This document shows, piece by piece, positions 1 to 8,096 of a stretch of DNA of 42,316 nucleotides (position 1 is its first letter; every line of letters starts with the position of its first letter). Made by a program: the position numbers and the translations under genes. Under the pieces are notes generated by a model, which ran no database searches, was not told the DNA's origin, and saw only the letters and a program-made list of their open reading frames with translations. The stretch is from CAZMGD01 sp964565705 (GTDB lineage Bacteria > Actinomycetota > Acidimicrobiia > Acidimicrobiales > Ilumatobacteraceae). The stretch spans positions 1 through 42,316 of the forward strand of contig CAZMGD010000027.1 of the NCBI GenBank assembly GCA_964565705.1, written 5' to 3'.

Positions 1-159
1 GAACGCCGTCACCCCACCAGCATCCTTCGTCACGAACAACCCATCCACGATCGCGATCGTCCCCGCATCCACCAACCGCCGCAGCTCCGGGATGATCTCA
101 CCCGTGAACCGGTTCTCCGGGAACGCAACCACCAACACCTCGATCGGACCCAGTGACAT
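1..159 (-). CDS. DUF6325 family protein, partial (3' part outside window)
   Basis: The first 53 codons of a leftward gene that runs off the window edge. The translation opens MSLGPIEVLVVAFPENRFTG and continues with an IPELRRLVDAGTIAIVDGLFV segment, which matches the N-terminus I associate with the DUF6325 family (small acidic actinobacterial proteins, function unknown). The ATG at 159 is preceded by a strong GGGAGAAG ribosome-binding site about 5 bases upstream, which fixes the start. The remaining part, usually a glycine-rich C-terminus, cannot be seen. The family name is recalled from sequence resemblance; no function can be assigned. Confidence 0.8.
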   Translation of the reverse strand, partial: MSLGPIEVLVVAFPENRFTGEIIPELRRLVDAGTIAIVDGLFVTKDAGGVTAF

Positions 160-300
160 CGAGCACTTCTCCCCTCGCCGTGTGGACGGCAGTCGTCGGG
201 CGAGAAGCATCGTTGTCGTTCGGTTCGATGTCAAGGTCGGCACTGACGCGCCGCCGAGAATCAGCGGCGGACCATTGCCGGCTGAGCGCTGCGGGCACGA

Positions 301-510
301 CTACTGCACGGCGAGGATCACGTCGCTGGCCTTGACGACGACGGTGACGTCACCGCCGGCGACGAGGCCGAGCTCCTCTGCTGCTTCCTTGGTGATCGAC
401 GAGGTGATGACGTCGCCACCCTTCAGCTCGATCTTCACCGTGGAGGTCACGACGCCAGGCACGACCTCGATGATGGTCCCCGACAACTGGTTGCGAGCGC
501 TGAGCTTCAT
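301..510 (-). CDS. Mop/TOBE-domain molybdenum-pterin binding protein (molbindin-like)
   Basis: A 69-residue protein consisting of a single Mop (TOBE) domain: it begins MKLSARNQLSGTIIEVVPG, has the TSTVKIELKGGDVITSSIT core and ends in the typical VVVKASDVILAVQ strand. Molbindins of this size assemble into oligomers that bind molybdate or molybdopterin in the cytoplasm and act as a storage or homeostasis buffer. The MKLSARNQL start at 510 is chosen because it is the conserved family N-terminus; an in-frame ATG nine bases upstream (519) is possible. No modABC transporter or molybdenum-cofactor biosynthesis gene is in the window, so its partner system is elsewhere. A MOSC-domain protein at 38059 is the only other molybdenum-related candidate here. 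Confidence 0.88.
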   Translation of the reverse strand: MKLSARNQLSGTIIEVVPGVVTSTVKIELKGGDVITSSITKEAAEELGLVAGGDVTVVVKASDVILAVQ

Positions 511-599
511 GACGGTCATTCTCGCCGAGTCCCAGGGACGACGCCACACCATCCGCCTTATTACTCAGTTGTCGACTATGTGCCGGCCGGCGGCGGCGT

Positions 600-986
600 T
601 CAGCGCAGAGCATCATCGGCGAGCGGCACGCAGGACGGCCCTGCGTCTGCGCGGCCGGCGAGCCGGTGCAGGATCCCTCGATCGACGTCGATGGTCACCT
701 CGCGCAGACCGTCGTCGCCGACTTCGTCACCCACGGTTCCGATTCCGTCGACGATCAGCTGATAGTCCGCGTCATCGCGGAGCCAGCACAGCGACACGCG
801 CGGGTGAACGACGATGTTCGCGCACGTCGTCGATCCGGCGCGGACCGACAAGACCTCGGCGCGGACCTCGACGATGACCGTGCCGATGTGGGGAACACCG
901 CCCTCGGCGACGGAGACCAGCGTCGCGAGCGGACCGTACTGATCAAGCCTGGACGCCACGTCCTCGATCGACACCGTGCGACTCAC
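600..986 (-). CDS. PPOX-type split-barrel flavin protein
   Basis: A 128-residue protein with the pyridoxamine-5'-phosphate-oxidase-like split barrel: the N-terminal SRTVSIEDVASRLDQYGPLA helix, then GGVPHIGTVIVEV, and a central VHPRVSLCWL strand that normally lines the flavin site. Members bind FMN, F420 or heme and are often small oxidoreductases; the substrate cannot be told. The GTG at 986 (VSRTVSIED) is preferred because relatives commonly start MSRTV. An upstream in-frame GTG at 1034 would add 16 residues (VKLEGAALERLRVRS) without family resemblance. The gene lies alone, divergent from the DUF389 gene. Confidence 0.75.
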   Translation of the reverse strand: MSRTVSIEDVASRLDQYGPLATLVSVAEGGVPHIGTVIVEVRAEVLSVRAGSTTCANIVVHPRVSLCWLRDDADYQLIVDGIGTVGDEVGDDGLREVTIDVDRGILHRLAGRADAGPSCVPLADDALR

Positions 987-1117
987 GGACCTGACTCTAA
1001 GCCGCTCGAGAGCGGCGCCCTCGAGCTTCACCACCGGTCCCGGTGTGGTCCCGGGCGGCGCTCGTTCGCGTCAGTAGGTTGCGGACCGCACGCGACCGAA
1101 CGACGAGGTGGACGATC

Positions 1118-2152
1118 ATGGATGATGCCGGCGGCTCGGCGGCGTTGACGCCGGCGGGCGAGGCACTGCGCCATGGCTGGTGGCGGGGACGCAGCGACGA
1201 CGAGTTCGAGGCGACGCTCGGTGAGCTGTTCTTCGAGGGTGACGACCTCGGCGGGAAGCTGTGGCGGTTCGGTTCGCTGATCGTGCTGTCCGCGTCGATC
1301 GCCGGGTTCGGACTGTTGGCCGACTCGGCCGGTGTGGTGATCGGGGCGATGCTCGTCGCGCCGCTGATGACCCCGATCCAGGCGCTCGGCGCGGCGCTGA
1401 TCCAGGGGTCGACGCGGCGCCTGCTCTCCAGCGCACTCGTGATCCTCGGCGGGTTCATCGGCGCCGTCATCACCGGCTACCTGGTCGCGGTGATCGGCGC
1501 CGGCGACGTGATCGTCGAGGCGCTGCCGCAGGAGATCCTGTCGCGCACCGCACCGGGCCTGCTCGACCTCGGGATCGCGGTCGCCGCGGGGGCCGCCGGG
1601 GGCTACGTGATCGCCCGGCCGGTCATCAGCAGCGCGCTGCCCGGCGTCGGCATCGCGGTCGCACTGGTGCCTCCGCTGGCGACGATCGGGATCTGCGTCC
1701 AGATCGGCGAGGGGCACCTCGCCAACGGCGCCCTCCTGCTGTTCTCCACGAACCTCGCCGCCATCGTCTTGTCCGGGGCGGTGATGATCGCCGGCGCCGG
1801 GTTCCGACCACAACGCACGGGGACGACGTGGATCGGGCTCGTCGCCGCCGTCGCGCTCGTCGTCGCCGTCGCCATCCCGCTGGCGATCCACACCCGCAGC
1901 GTCGCCGCCGACTCCAGTGCCAACCAGGTGGTCGACAACGCGATCCCCGACTGGGATCCACTCGTTCGGGTCGTCTCGCTGGACGTCGACGACGTCGGTG
2001 ACACCGTGGACGTCGAGCTGGTCGTCACCAGTCCGAGCGATCCGGTCAGCGTCTGGGAGCTCGCCCGCATGCTCCGCGAACGGCTGGGCAAGCCCGTGCA
2101 GGTCGAGCTGCGCGTCCAGCCCGAGGAGGTGGATCGTGCCGTTGCCGGCTGA
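1118..2152 (+). CDS. DUF389 family membrane protein
   Basis: A 344-residue integral membrane protein of the DUF389 family (function unsettled). After a cytoplasmic N-terminus containing the typical DDEFEATLGELFFEG segment come about six to seven hydrophobic helices (roughly residues 52-250), including the family hallmark GAMLVAPLMTPIQALGAAL and a later GIAVALVPPLATIGI. A soluble tail of about 90 residues follows (IPDWDPLVRVVSLDVDD and a VSVWELARMLRERLG helix). The ATG at 1118 is preceded by a GAGGTGGA ribosome-binding site. The last 17 bases overlap the next gene, a solute-binding lipoprotein, whose own Shine-Dalgarno is inside this reading frame, so the two are likely translationally coupled. 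Confidence 0.88.
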   Translation: MDDAGGSAALTPAGEALRHGWWRGRSDDEFEATLGELFFEGDDLGGKLWRFGSLIVLSASIAGFGLLADSAGVVIGAMLVAPLMTPIQALGAALIQGSTRRLLSSALVILGGFIGAVITGYLVAVIGAGDVIVEALPQEILSRTAPGLLDLGIAVAAGAAGGYVIARPVISSALPGVGIAVALVPPLATIGICVQIGEGHLANGALLLFSTNLAAIVLSGAVMIAGAGFRPQRTGTTWIGLVAAVALVVAVAIPLAIHTRSVAADSSANQVVDNAIPDWDPLVRVVSLDVDDVGDTVDVELVVTSPSDPVSVWELARMLRERLGKPVQVELRVQPEEVDRAVAG

Positions 2153-3449
2153 GCGGCGACACGGTCGTCGGCTGGCGTGGGGCGCCGCGGCGGTGGTGCT
2201 CGCCGTCGTCGCGTCGGCGTGCGACGGCGGTGACGGCGCGGTGTCACGGCCCGTCGTCGAGGTGTTCGGGCCCATCGTCGGCGACTCCGGCGCGCTGCTG
2301 GCCGGCGTGCTGCGCGACGCGAGCGCCGATGCTGACGTCGAGTTGCGCTACGTCGGGGTGTCCTCGTTCAACGAGCAGCTCGAGGACCGGCTGGCCCGCG
2401 GCGACCGGCCCGGCGTTGCCTTGCTGTCCCAACCCGGCGTGCTGCACGACCTGACCGATCGGGGCATCGCGGTCGCGTTGCCCGACGACGTCGCCGCGGC
2501 CGTGGCCGAGCAGTATCCGAGCCAACTCGTCGAGCTGATCAGCGACGGCGGCACGCCCAGCGCGCTGTGGCTCACGATCGACGTCAAGGGTCTGGTCTGG
2601 TACCAACCCGGCCAGTTCGCCGCCCGCGGCCTCACCGTCCCGGCGACGCTCGGCGAGCTCGCCGACCTGTCCGAGCAGATCCGCACCGCCGGCGACGGCG
2701 TCGCACCGTGGTGCCTGACGATGGAGGCTGGCGCGTCGACGGGCTGGGTCGGCACCGACTGGGTCGAGGACTACGTCCTGCGCCGCCTCGGGGCAGACGA
2801 CTACACGCGCTGGACCGACGGCGACCTCCGCTTCGGCAGCCCCGAGATCACCGGCGTGTTCGACGAGCTCGACACGCTGCTGCGCGCACCCGGTGCCATC
2901 GCCGGCGGACAACGGGCGATCCTCACCGTCCCCTGGGAGAACACCGCTGGCCTCGTCGCGACCGACGATCCGACGTGCCTGATGGCCCACCAGGGCGACT
3001 TTCTCCGGCGGGAGCTCCCCGACGACACGACGATCGACCCGAGCGGCGACGTCGACTTCTTCCAACTCCCCGGCGCCGAGCCAGGCGACGCACCGCTCCT
3101 CGTCGGTGGCATGCTCGCCGCCCCCCTCGACGACAGCCCCGACGTCGCCGCCGCGCTGGCCATCCTCGGTGGCACCGACGTCGCCACGCGGCTCGACCAG
3201 ACCGCGGACTTCCTCAGCCCACACCGAGGAGTCGACCCGGCAGCGCTCGCCGCCGACCCCGTCTCGGCCCGCCTCCTCGACGTCGTCGAGCACAGCACCG
3301 ACGTGCAGTTCGACGGGTCCGACCTCATGCCCGCCAGCGTCGGCACGGGTACGTTCTGGGCCGGGATGACGTCGTTCTTCGCCGGCGAGCAACTCGATGT
3401 CGTCCTCCTCGAGATCGACGCCGGCTGGCCAGCACCCGTCACCGACTGA
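2136..3449 (+). CDS. Orphan ABC-type extracellular solute-binding lipoprotein (family 1-like)
   Basis: A 437-residue secreted lipoprotein. An Arg-rich n-region (ERRHGRRL), a hydrophobic core and a VASAC lipobox place the lipidated cysteine at residue 29. The mature part resembles family-1 (sugar-type) solute-binding proteins: LWYTIDVKGLVWY-like hinge (here LWLTIDVKGLVWYQPGQF), ATLGELADLSEQIRTA, a GTDWVEDYVLRR helix, and a C-terminal SPHRGVD segment. The start is the GTG at 2136, which has a perfect GAGGAGGT ribosome-binding site within the end of the DUF389 gene and a 17-bp overlap with it. No permease or ATPase gene of the matching class is adjacent, so its transport partners lie elsewhere or it works as a receptor. 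Convergent with the TetR gene, 29 bases away. Confidence 0.8.
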   Translation: MPLPAERRHGRRLAWGAAAVVLAVVASACDGGDGAVSRPVVEVFGPIVGDSGALLAGVLRDASADADVELRYVGVSSFNEQLEDRLARGDRPGVALLSQPGVLHDLTDRGIAVALPDDVAAAVAEQYPSQLVELISDGGTPSALWLTIDVKGLVWYQPGQFAARGLTVPATLGELADLSEQIRTAGDGVAPWCLTMEAGASTGWVGTDWVEDYVLRRLGADDYTRWTDGDLRFGSPEITGVFDELDTLLRAPGAIAGGQRAILTVPWENTAGLVATDDPTCLMAHQGDFLRRELPDDTTIDPSGDVDFFQLPGAEPGDAPLLVGGMLAAPLDDSPDVAAALAILGGTDVATRLDQTADFLSPHRGVDPAALAADPVSARLLDVVEHSTDVQFDGSDLMPASVGTGTFWAGMTSFFAGEQLDVVLLEIDAGWPAPVTD

Positions 3450-3478
3450 CGGCTCCTGTCGTGACGAAGCTCTGATCG

Positions 3479-4195
3479 TCACCCGGCCGCTTCGGGCTCG
3501 CTGGCCTCGATCGTCCTCGCCAGCTCGAGCTCGAGCGCTGTGATCGCCCAATCGATCTCGCGACGAAGCCGGCGTTCGGGGTTCGAGAACGCGGCGGCGC
3601 CGGTGCCGAGCGGAAGGTGCTCGATCACGATCTCGCCGCGCTGCTCGGCGAGGGCCATGGCCGTCGCCTGCGGGTGGCGTCCTCCGGGTGATTCCCGGGC
3701 GAGCACCTCGTCGAAGGTGTTGATCCAGAGCAGCCCACTGATGAACTGGATCGCCTCCCCCGCGCGCTGCGCCGTGAAGCCGGCCTCCATCAACCGGCCC
3801 ATGCCCTCGTCGGCGATGACGAGCAGCCACGGCAGGTCGGCGACGTTGACGGTGACCTCGACGAGGAGGTGGGCGTTCTGCAGCCGCCAGTGCCGCCCGG
3901 CATCGACGTACGACCGCAGCCAGTCCTGCCAGGAATCGTGCTCCTCGGCCAGGATCTCGAACGCCGGCAGGAGGCGGTGGGCAGCCAGGCGGCGCAGCTC
4001 GTCGGTGCCCTCGACGTAGTGGTACACCGCGGCGCGGGTGACGCCGAGATGGTCGGCGACGGCCTGCACGGTCAGGCGCTCGAGCCCGATCTCGGTGGCG
4101 GCGCTCGCCACCTGCTCGAGGGTGATCTGCGCGGGACGCCCCCGCTTGCGCGGTGCGCCCCCCGCCGGGCCGACGTCCACGGCTGCTGGGCTCAC
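3479..4195 (-). CDS. TetR/AcrR-family transcriptional regulator
   Basis: A 238-residue TetR-type repressor. A basic linker (PRKRGRPAQ) leads into the helix-turn-helix: ITLEQVASAATEIGLERLTVQ, then AVADHLGVTRAAVYHYVEGTDEL (about residues 25-72). The remaining helices form a ligand-binding domain with a TetR C-terminal-type GLLWINTFDEVLARE region. The GTG start at 4195 has an AAGGTCGG sequence upstream. It is the third gene of a leftward unit (esterase, sulfatase, TetR), 32 bases behind the sulfatase, and therefore probably senses the substrate or a product of the sulfatase/glycosidase locus and acts at the divergent promoter around 6530-6656. That regulatory link is inference from gene order. 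Confidence 0.9.
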   Translation of the reverse strand: MSPAAVDVGPAGGAPRKRGRPAQITLEQVASAATEIGLERLTVQAVADHLGVTRAAVYHYVEGTDELRRLAAHRLLPAFEILAEEHDSWQDWLRSYVDAGRHWRLQNAHLLVEVTVNVADLPWLLVIADEGMGRLMEAGFTAQRAGEAIQFISGLLWINTFDEVLARESPGGRHPQATAMALAEQRGEIVIEHLPLGTGAAAFSNPERRLRREIDWAITALELELARTIEASEPEAAG

Positions 4196-4227
4196 GGGCC
4201 GCCGACCTTACTCGCGCCCATGGCCGT

Positions 4228-5682
4228 TCACCCGCGATCCGCGAGGTCGTACTCGGCCATGAAGTAGGGGTGGTCCTGGTCGAACGTGGTGAGCCGCTGG
4301 GGGTGCTCGACGCGCCCGGGCGGTCGAACGTCGGCACCGACGCGGCCCGTCGACGCGTCGCCGATCGAGGAGCGCGCCCGCTCGGCATGACGGTCGAGCA
4401 CGGCGATCACGTCGGGATCCTCGGCCGCGACGAGGTCGTACACGTCGGTCGTCTCGCCAGGATCGGCGCAGAGGTCATGGAGCTGCCGGACCGGCCGCCG
4501 CAGCGACGTCGGGTCGGGCGGCCAGGAGCCGTCGCGCATCGCGTCGGCGACGTCGTCCAGCGTGAACTGTCGACGCTCCCAGAACCGCAGCTTCCACCGC
4601 CCGCAGCGCACGGCGTCGAGGTCGTCCTGCAGGTAGTAGAAGAACGCCTCGTGCGGCGACGGCGCGTCGGCATCGAACCACAGCGCGCTGATGTCGCGGC
4701 CGTCGATCGTACGGTCGCCAGGCATCGTCGCGCCGCACAGCGCGGCGAGGGTCGGGAACAGGTCCATGGAGGTGGCCACCTCGCTCGTGACCCGTCCAGC
4801 GGCGATCCGCCCCGGCCAGCGGACGATGCATGGCACCCGCATCCCACCCTCCCAGGTCGTGCCCTTCGTGCCGCGCAACGGCAGGTTGCTGCCACCGCCG
4901 CGTCCGAGCGACCCGTTGTCGCTCGTGAAGATCACGATCGTGTCCTGCGCCAGACCGAGGCGATCGAGCTCGCCCACGATCACGTCCGTCGCCCAGTCGA
5001 TCGCCTCGACCGCCGCGCCGTACGGACCGTTCGCCGACTGCCGGGCGAAACGCTCCTGCACGTAGATCGGGAGGTGCACGTACATGTGGGCGAGGTAGAG
5101 GAAGAACGGCTCGCCGGCCGACGCCTGGATGAACCGGACCGCCTCGTCGACATAGCGCTCGGTCAGGGCAGCTTGATCGGGCTGCTGCTCGATCACCTGG
5201 TCGTCGAGCAGCAGCGGCAACGGCGGGTGCTCCACCTTGAACGGCAGGTGGCCCTGCACCTGGCGTCCCATGTCGTTGCTGTACGGCAGTCCGAAGAAGT
5301 GGTCGAACCCGTGGCTGGTCGGCAGGAACTCGGGCTGGTCGCCGCAGTGCCACTTGCCGATCATCTGCGTGCGGTACCCGGCCGCCGACAGGAGGCGGCC
5401 GAGGCTGACCTCCGAGGGCGAGAGGCCGACGGGCTGCCCGGGGAACAGCACGGGCATGCCATCGAACTGCCCGAAGCCGATCCGCGGCGGGTAGCACCCG
5501 GTCATCAACGCCCCGCGCGACGGCGAGCACACCGGCGAGGCCATGTAGAAGTCGTCGAACCGCAGGCCCTCGGCGGCCAGCCGGTCGAGCGCCGGCGTCT
5601 TGTTCAGCGGCGACCCGTAGCAGCCGAGGTCGCCGTAGCCGAGGTCGTCGCAGTTGATCAGCACGATGTTGGGGCGTGTCAC
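4228..5682 (-). CDS. Sulfatase (arylsulfatase type, formylglycine-dependent)
   Basis: A 484-residue sulfatase hydrolysing a sulfate ester, substrate unknown. The N-terminus NIVLINCDDLGYGDLGCYG carries the metal-binding aspartates (D12, D13). The maturation motif is the canonical C-S-P-S-R at residues 52-56 (SPVCSPSRGALMTG), so C52 should be converted to formylglycine. Later landmarks are GKWHCG, an HLPIYV region and the second metal site TSDNGS; a PGETTDVYDL C-terminal motif follows. There is no signal peptide, implying a cytoplasmic enzyme. The GTG start at 5682 has GGAGGT six bases upstream and overlaps the esterase stop in a GTGA. Together with the esterase it forms the leftward arm of the divergent catabolic locus. 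No sulfatase-maturating enzyme gene is in the window. Confidence 0.93.
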   Translation of the reverse strand: MTRPNIVLINCDDLGYGDLGCYGSPLNKTPALDRLAAEGLRFDDFYMASPVCSPSRGALMTGCYPPRIGFGQFDGMPVLFPGQPVGLSPSEVSLGRLLSAAGYRTQMIGKWHCGDQPEFLPTSHGFDHFFGLPYSNDMGRQVQGHLPFKVEHPPLPLLLDDQVIEQQPDQAALTERYVDEAVRFIQASAGEPFFLYLAHMYVHLPIYVQERFARQSANGPYGAAVEAIDWATDVIVGELDRLGLAQDTIVIFTSDNGSLGRGGGSNLPLRGTKGTTWEGGMRVPCIVRWPGRIAAGRVTSEVATSMDLFPTLAALCGATMPGDRTIDGRDISALWFDADAPSPHEAFFYYLQDDLDAVRCGRWKLRFWERRQFTLDDVADAMRDGSWPPDPTSLRRPVRQLHDLCADPGETTDVYDLVAAEDPDVIAVLDRHAERARSSIGDASTGRVGADVRPPGRVEHPQRLTTFDQDHPYFMAEYDLADRG

Positions 5683-6527
5683 GATTCGACCTCCAGGTCG
5701 AGGTGGGCGGCGACGGCTCGATCCGCGCCTGGCGCGCGGAGCCACGCCGCGATGCGAGCGACCGTCATCGACGCGGCCGGGTCGTCGGGTTCGTTGATGT
5801 GGCCGTGCCTCGTGCCGCGCTCGGTGACGACCTCCACCGGCACTCCCGCGTCGGTCAGCAACTCGGCGAACGCTTCGCCCGACGCGCGCACCGGGTCGCG
5901 CTCGCAGTTGACGATCAGCGTCGGCGGCAGCCCCCGCAGGTCCGCACGGGCCGGCGCGGCGAGCGGTGACACGGGCTCGTCCAAGGGGTGGCCGACGTAC
6001 GTCTCGTAGAGCGGCGTCAGCCACTCGAGGAGCTGCCGCGCCTCGTCGTCGAGCATCCCGGCCAGCTCCGGCGAGAGCGGCGGGCTCACGTCGTGCAGCG
6101 CCGGGCAGACGAGCACGAGCGTCGCCGGCAGGGGCCCACCGCCGTCGCGGGCGCGAAGGGCCGTCGCCGTCGCCAGGTTGCCGCCGGCGCTGCTGCCGCC
6201 GAGATGCGCATGCTGGACGCCGAGCCGACCCGCTTCGGCGTTCATCCACGCCCATGCCGCCGACACGTCGTCGAGGGGAACGGGGAAGTGCACGTCGGCC
6301 GAGGCCAACCGGTACCCGACCGTGACCACGGTGACGGCGGCGATCTCGCAGACCTGTGCCGCCACCCAGTCACAGCTGGGCATGTCGAGCGAGCCGCCGA
6401 CGAAGCCGCCACCGTGTGCCCACATCAACCCGACACCCGACGGGTCGGCGGGTCGGTAGCAGCGCACCTCGATCGGCCCGTGCGGCCCGTCGATGTCGCC
6501 GCGCTCGACGGTCTGGCCTGTGCCCAT
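5679..6527 (-). CDS. Alpha/beta-hydrolase esterase (hormone-sensitive-lipase family)
   Basis: A 282-residue carboxylesterase of the HSL family. The oxyanion-hole motif H-G-G-G is at residues 38-41 (MWAHGGGFVGGS), the nucleophile elbow G-S-S-A-G at 111-115 with S113 as nucleophile, the acid is in NCERDPVRASGEAF, and the histidine in the RHGHINEP segment. No signal peptide. The ATG at 6527 is preceded by GGGGAGGA, which fixes the start; upstream sequence is intergenic. It is the first gene of the esterase-sulfatase-TetR unit and shares the intergenic region with the divergent transporter/sulfatase/glycosidase unit. A deacylase role on an acylated, sulfated substrate is a reasonable inference; the specific ester is unknown. 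Confidence 0.9.
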   Translation of the reverse strand: MGTGQTVERGDIDGPHGPIEVRCYRPADPSGVGLMWAHGGGFVGGSLDMPSCDWVAAQVCEIAAVTVVTVGYRLASADVHFPVPLDDVSAAWAWMNAEAGRLGVQHAHLGGSSAGGNLATATALRARDGGGPLPATLVLVCPALHDVSPPLSPELAGMLDDEARQLLEWLTPLYETYVGHPLDEPVSPLAAPARADLRGLPPTLIVNCERDPVRASGEAFAELLTDAGVPVEVVTERGTRHGHINEPDDPAASMTVARIAAWLRAPGADRAVAAHLDLEVES

Positions 6528-6567
6528 CTGCGTCCTCCCCGTGGTCCGCGTCCCGCTGGCGGAACAT

Positions 6568-6590
6568 ATTATTGACGGCCGTAGAATAAT
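6568..6590. promoter_or_regulatory. AT-rich interrupted palindrome in divergent promoter (candidate TetR operator)
   Basis: ATTATT and its inverse AATAAT flank an 11-base GC-rich centre containing ACGGCCGT. This AT-rich patch stands out sharply from its surroundings and lies between the divergent esterase (start 6527) and solute-binding gene (start 6657). The size, about 23 bp, fits a TetR dimer site, and a TetR gene ends the leftward operon. The symmetry of the centre is one base off, so this is a candidate only. Confidence 0.4.
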
Positions 6591-6600
6591 CGTCCACAAT
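6572..6600 (+). promoter_or_regulatory. Candidate sigma-70-type promoter for the transporter/sulfatase/GH3 operon
   Basis: TTGACG at 6572-6577 and CACAAT at 6595-6600 are separated by exactly 17 bases. The -35 is one mismatch from TTGACA and the -10 matches TATAAT at four of six positions. Transcription would begin near 6607, leaving a leader of about 50 bases before the GTG at 6657. The -35 box lies inside the palindrome at 6568-6590, so a bound repressor would block it. Confidence 0.45.
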
Positions 6601-6656
6601 GCTCCACGGCAAGACCCTGCCGACGATTCGGCAGCACCACCGATGGGGGAACATTC

Positions 6657-8093
6657 GTGGGACTCAAGCGCCGGGCCATCGTGCCCGCTCTACTCCTCGC
6701 CTGCGCGGCAACCGCCGGCGCCTGCACCGTGTCGACCGAGAAGGACGGCGCCGTGGATGCGCCGGCGGCCACCGCGCCACCGGTGGCGACCGCGTCGCCG
6801 GAGACGTCCCCGGCAGCGACGGAGGCCAACGCAGCGCCGGCGACCGCGACCGCTGCCCCGCCCACGACCGCTGCCGCGACCGATGCGCCGACCACGACCG
6901 GGCCCCCGGCCCGAGGCGTCACGGCCGACACGATCAAGCTCGGCTACGCGGCGATCGACTTCGCCAAGGTGAAGGAGCTGTTCGGCGTCGACGCCGGCTA
7001 CGCGCCGGTCGAGGCGATGCAGGCCCTGGTCGACGCGACCAACGCTGCCGGCGGCATCAACGGCCGCCAGGTCGAGCTCGTCGTGCGCCAGTTCCTCCCC
7101 GTCGGCGAGGAGGAGGCCGAGCGGGCGTGCCGTGAGCTGGTCGAGGACGAGCAGGTCTTCGCAGTCCTCGGTTCGTTCGTCGGCGACACCGCGCTGTGCG
7201 TCACCGAGACGTATTCGACGCCGTACTTCGGCAACTTCGGCCTCTCGGCCGAGCGCCAGGCGCGCTCGAACGCGCCGTTCGTCGTCGCCGGTTTGAACGA
7301 CACGGACAACCTTCGGGACTCCGTGCAGCTGGTGATCGACGAGGGCCTGCTGACCGGGAAGAAGGTCGCGGTCCTGTCCGATCCCGAGCGCGACCAGGCC
7401 AGCGTCGACGAGCTCGTGGTGGGCGCGCTGAGGGCGGCGGGTGTCGAGGTCGTGTCGCAGGCACGGCTCAACGCCAACACCGACGCCGTCGCCGGTGCCG
7501 CCGAGTTCGACCGGGTCCTCCAGCGCTTCGAGGCCGACGGCGCCGACGTCGTGCTCGCCGCCACAGGCCTCGGTGGCATCGTGCCCGCGTTCAGCCGCTT
7601 GACGTCCCGCCCGCAGTTGGTCCTGGTCGCCAACGGCCAGCTGTCCAGCGCCGAACCGTTGACGAAGTGGAACTTGACCGACCCGTCGTCGCTCGCCGGG
7701 GCGATGGGCGCCGTCTACGCGCTCACCCCCGACGACATCGTCGACGACCCGCAGCTCGCCGCCTGCTTCGCGGCCATCGACGAGCACAGCGACCTCGCGC
7801 TGATGCCCGAGGATGTGTACTCCGATGCCGAGCGTCCCGGCTCGAAGGGTGCGTTCCAGGTGTCGAGCCAGTGCGCGCTCTGGGACATGGCCACCCGGGT
7901 ACTGACCGCCGCTGGGCCCAACCCGACGGCAGCGTCGATCACGAGCGGGCTCGACTCGATCGGCGAGTTCCCGCTGATCGGAGGCGCCACCGGATCGTTG
8001 GGTTCGACCGACTGGGCGGCGACCTCCGGTTCGCGCCTGTGGGCCTACGACGAGGACCAGATCCGCTTCTTCCCCGTCGACGAGGCGGGCTGA
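6657..8093 (+). CDS. Branched-chain-type ABC transporter solute-binding lipoprotein (LivJ/K-like)
   Basis: A 478-residue lipoprotein with a basic start (GLKRR), a hydrophobic segment and cysteines at 16 and 23, either of which could be lipidated (LLLAC or AGAC). A Thr/Ala/Pro-rich linker of about 50 residues precedes the binding domain, which begins VTADTIKLGYAAIDF and contains NAAGGINGRQVELVVRQF, the signature of periplasmic binding protein family 6 (amino acids, amides, aromatic acids and related polar solutes). The GTG at 6657 follows GATGGGGGA. It opens the rightward operon: the next gene, an MFS::LivF fusion, starts three bases after its stop. In the locus context it probably captures a sulfated or glycosylated small molecule rather than leucine; this is inference. 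Confidence 0.92.
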   Translation: MGLKRRAIVPALLLACAATAGACTVSTEKDGAVDAPAATAPPVATASPETSPAATEANAAPATATAAPPTTAAATDAPTTTGPPARGVTADTIKLGYAAIDFAKVKELFGVDAGYAPVEAMQALVDATNAAGGINGRQVELVVRQFLPVGEEEAERACRELVEDEQVFAVLGSFVGDTALCVTETYSTPYFGNFGLSAERQARSNAPFVVAGLNDTDNLRDSVQLVIDEGLLTGKKVAVLSDPERDQASVDELVVGALRAAGVEVVSQARLNANTDAVAGAAEFDRVLQRFEADGADVVLAATGLGGIVPAFSRLTSRPQLVLVANGQLSSAEPLTKWNLTDPSSLAGAMGAVYALTPDDIVDDPQLAACFAAIDEHSDLALMPEDVYSDAERPGSKGAFQVSSQCALWDMATRVLTAAGPNPTAASITSGLDSIGEFPLIGGATGSLGSTDWAATSGSRLWAYDEDQIRFFPVDEAG

Positions 8094-8096
8094 ACG

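Noticed and set aside
251..270. CCGCCG/CGGCGG hairpin after the Mop gene
   Set aside because: A six-base GC stem with no U-run is too common in this composition to call a terminator.
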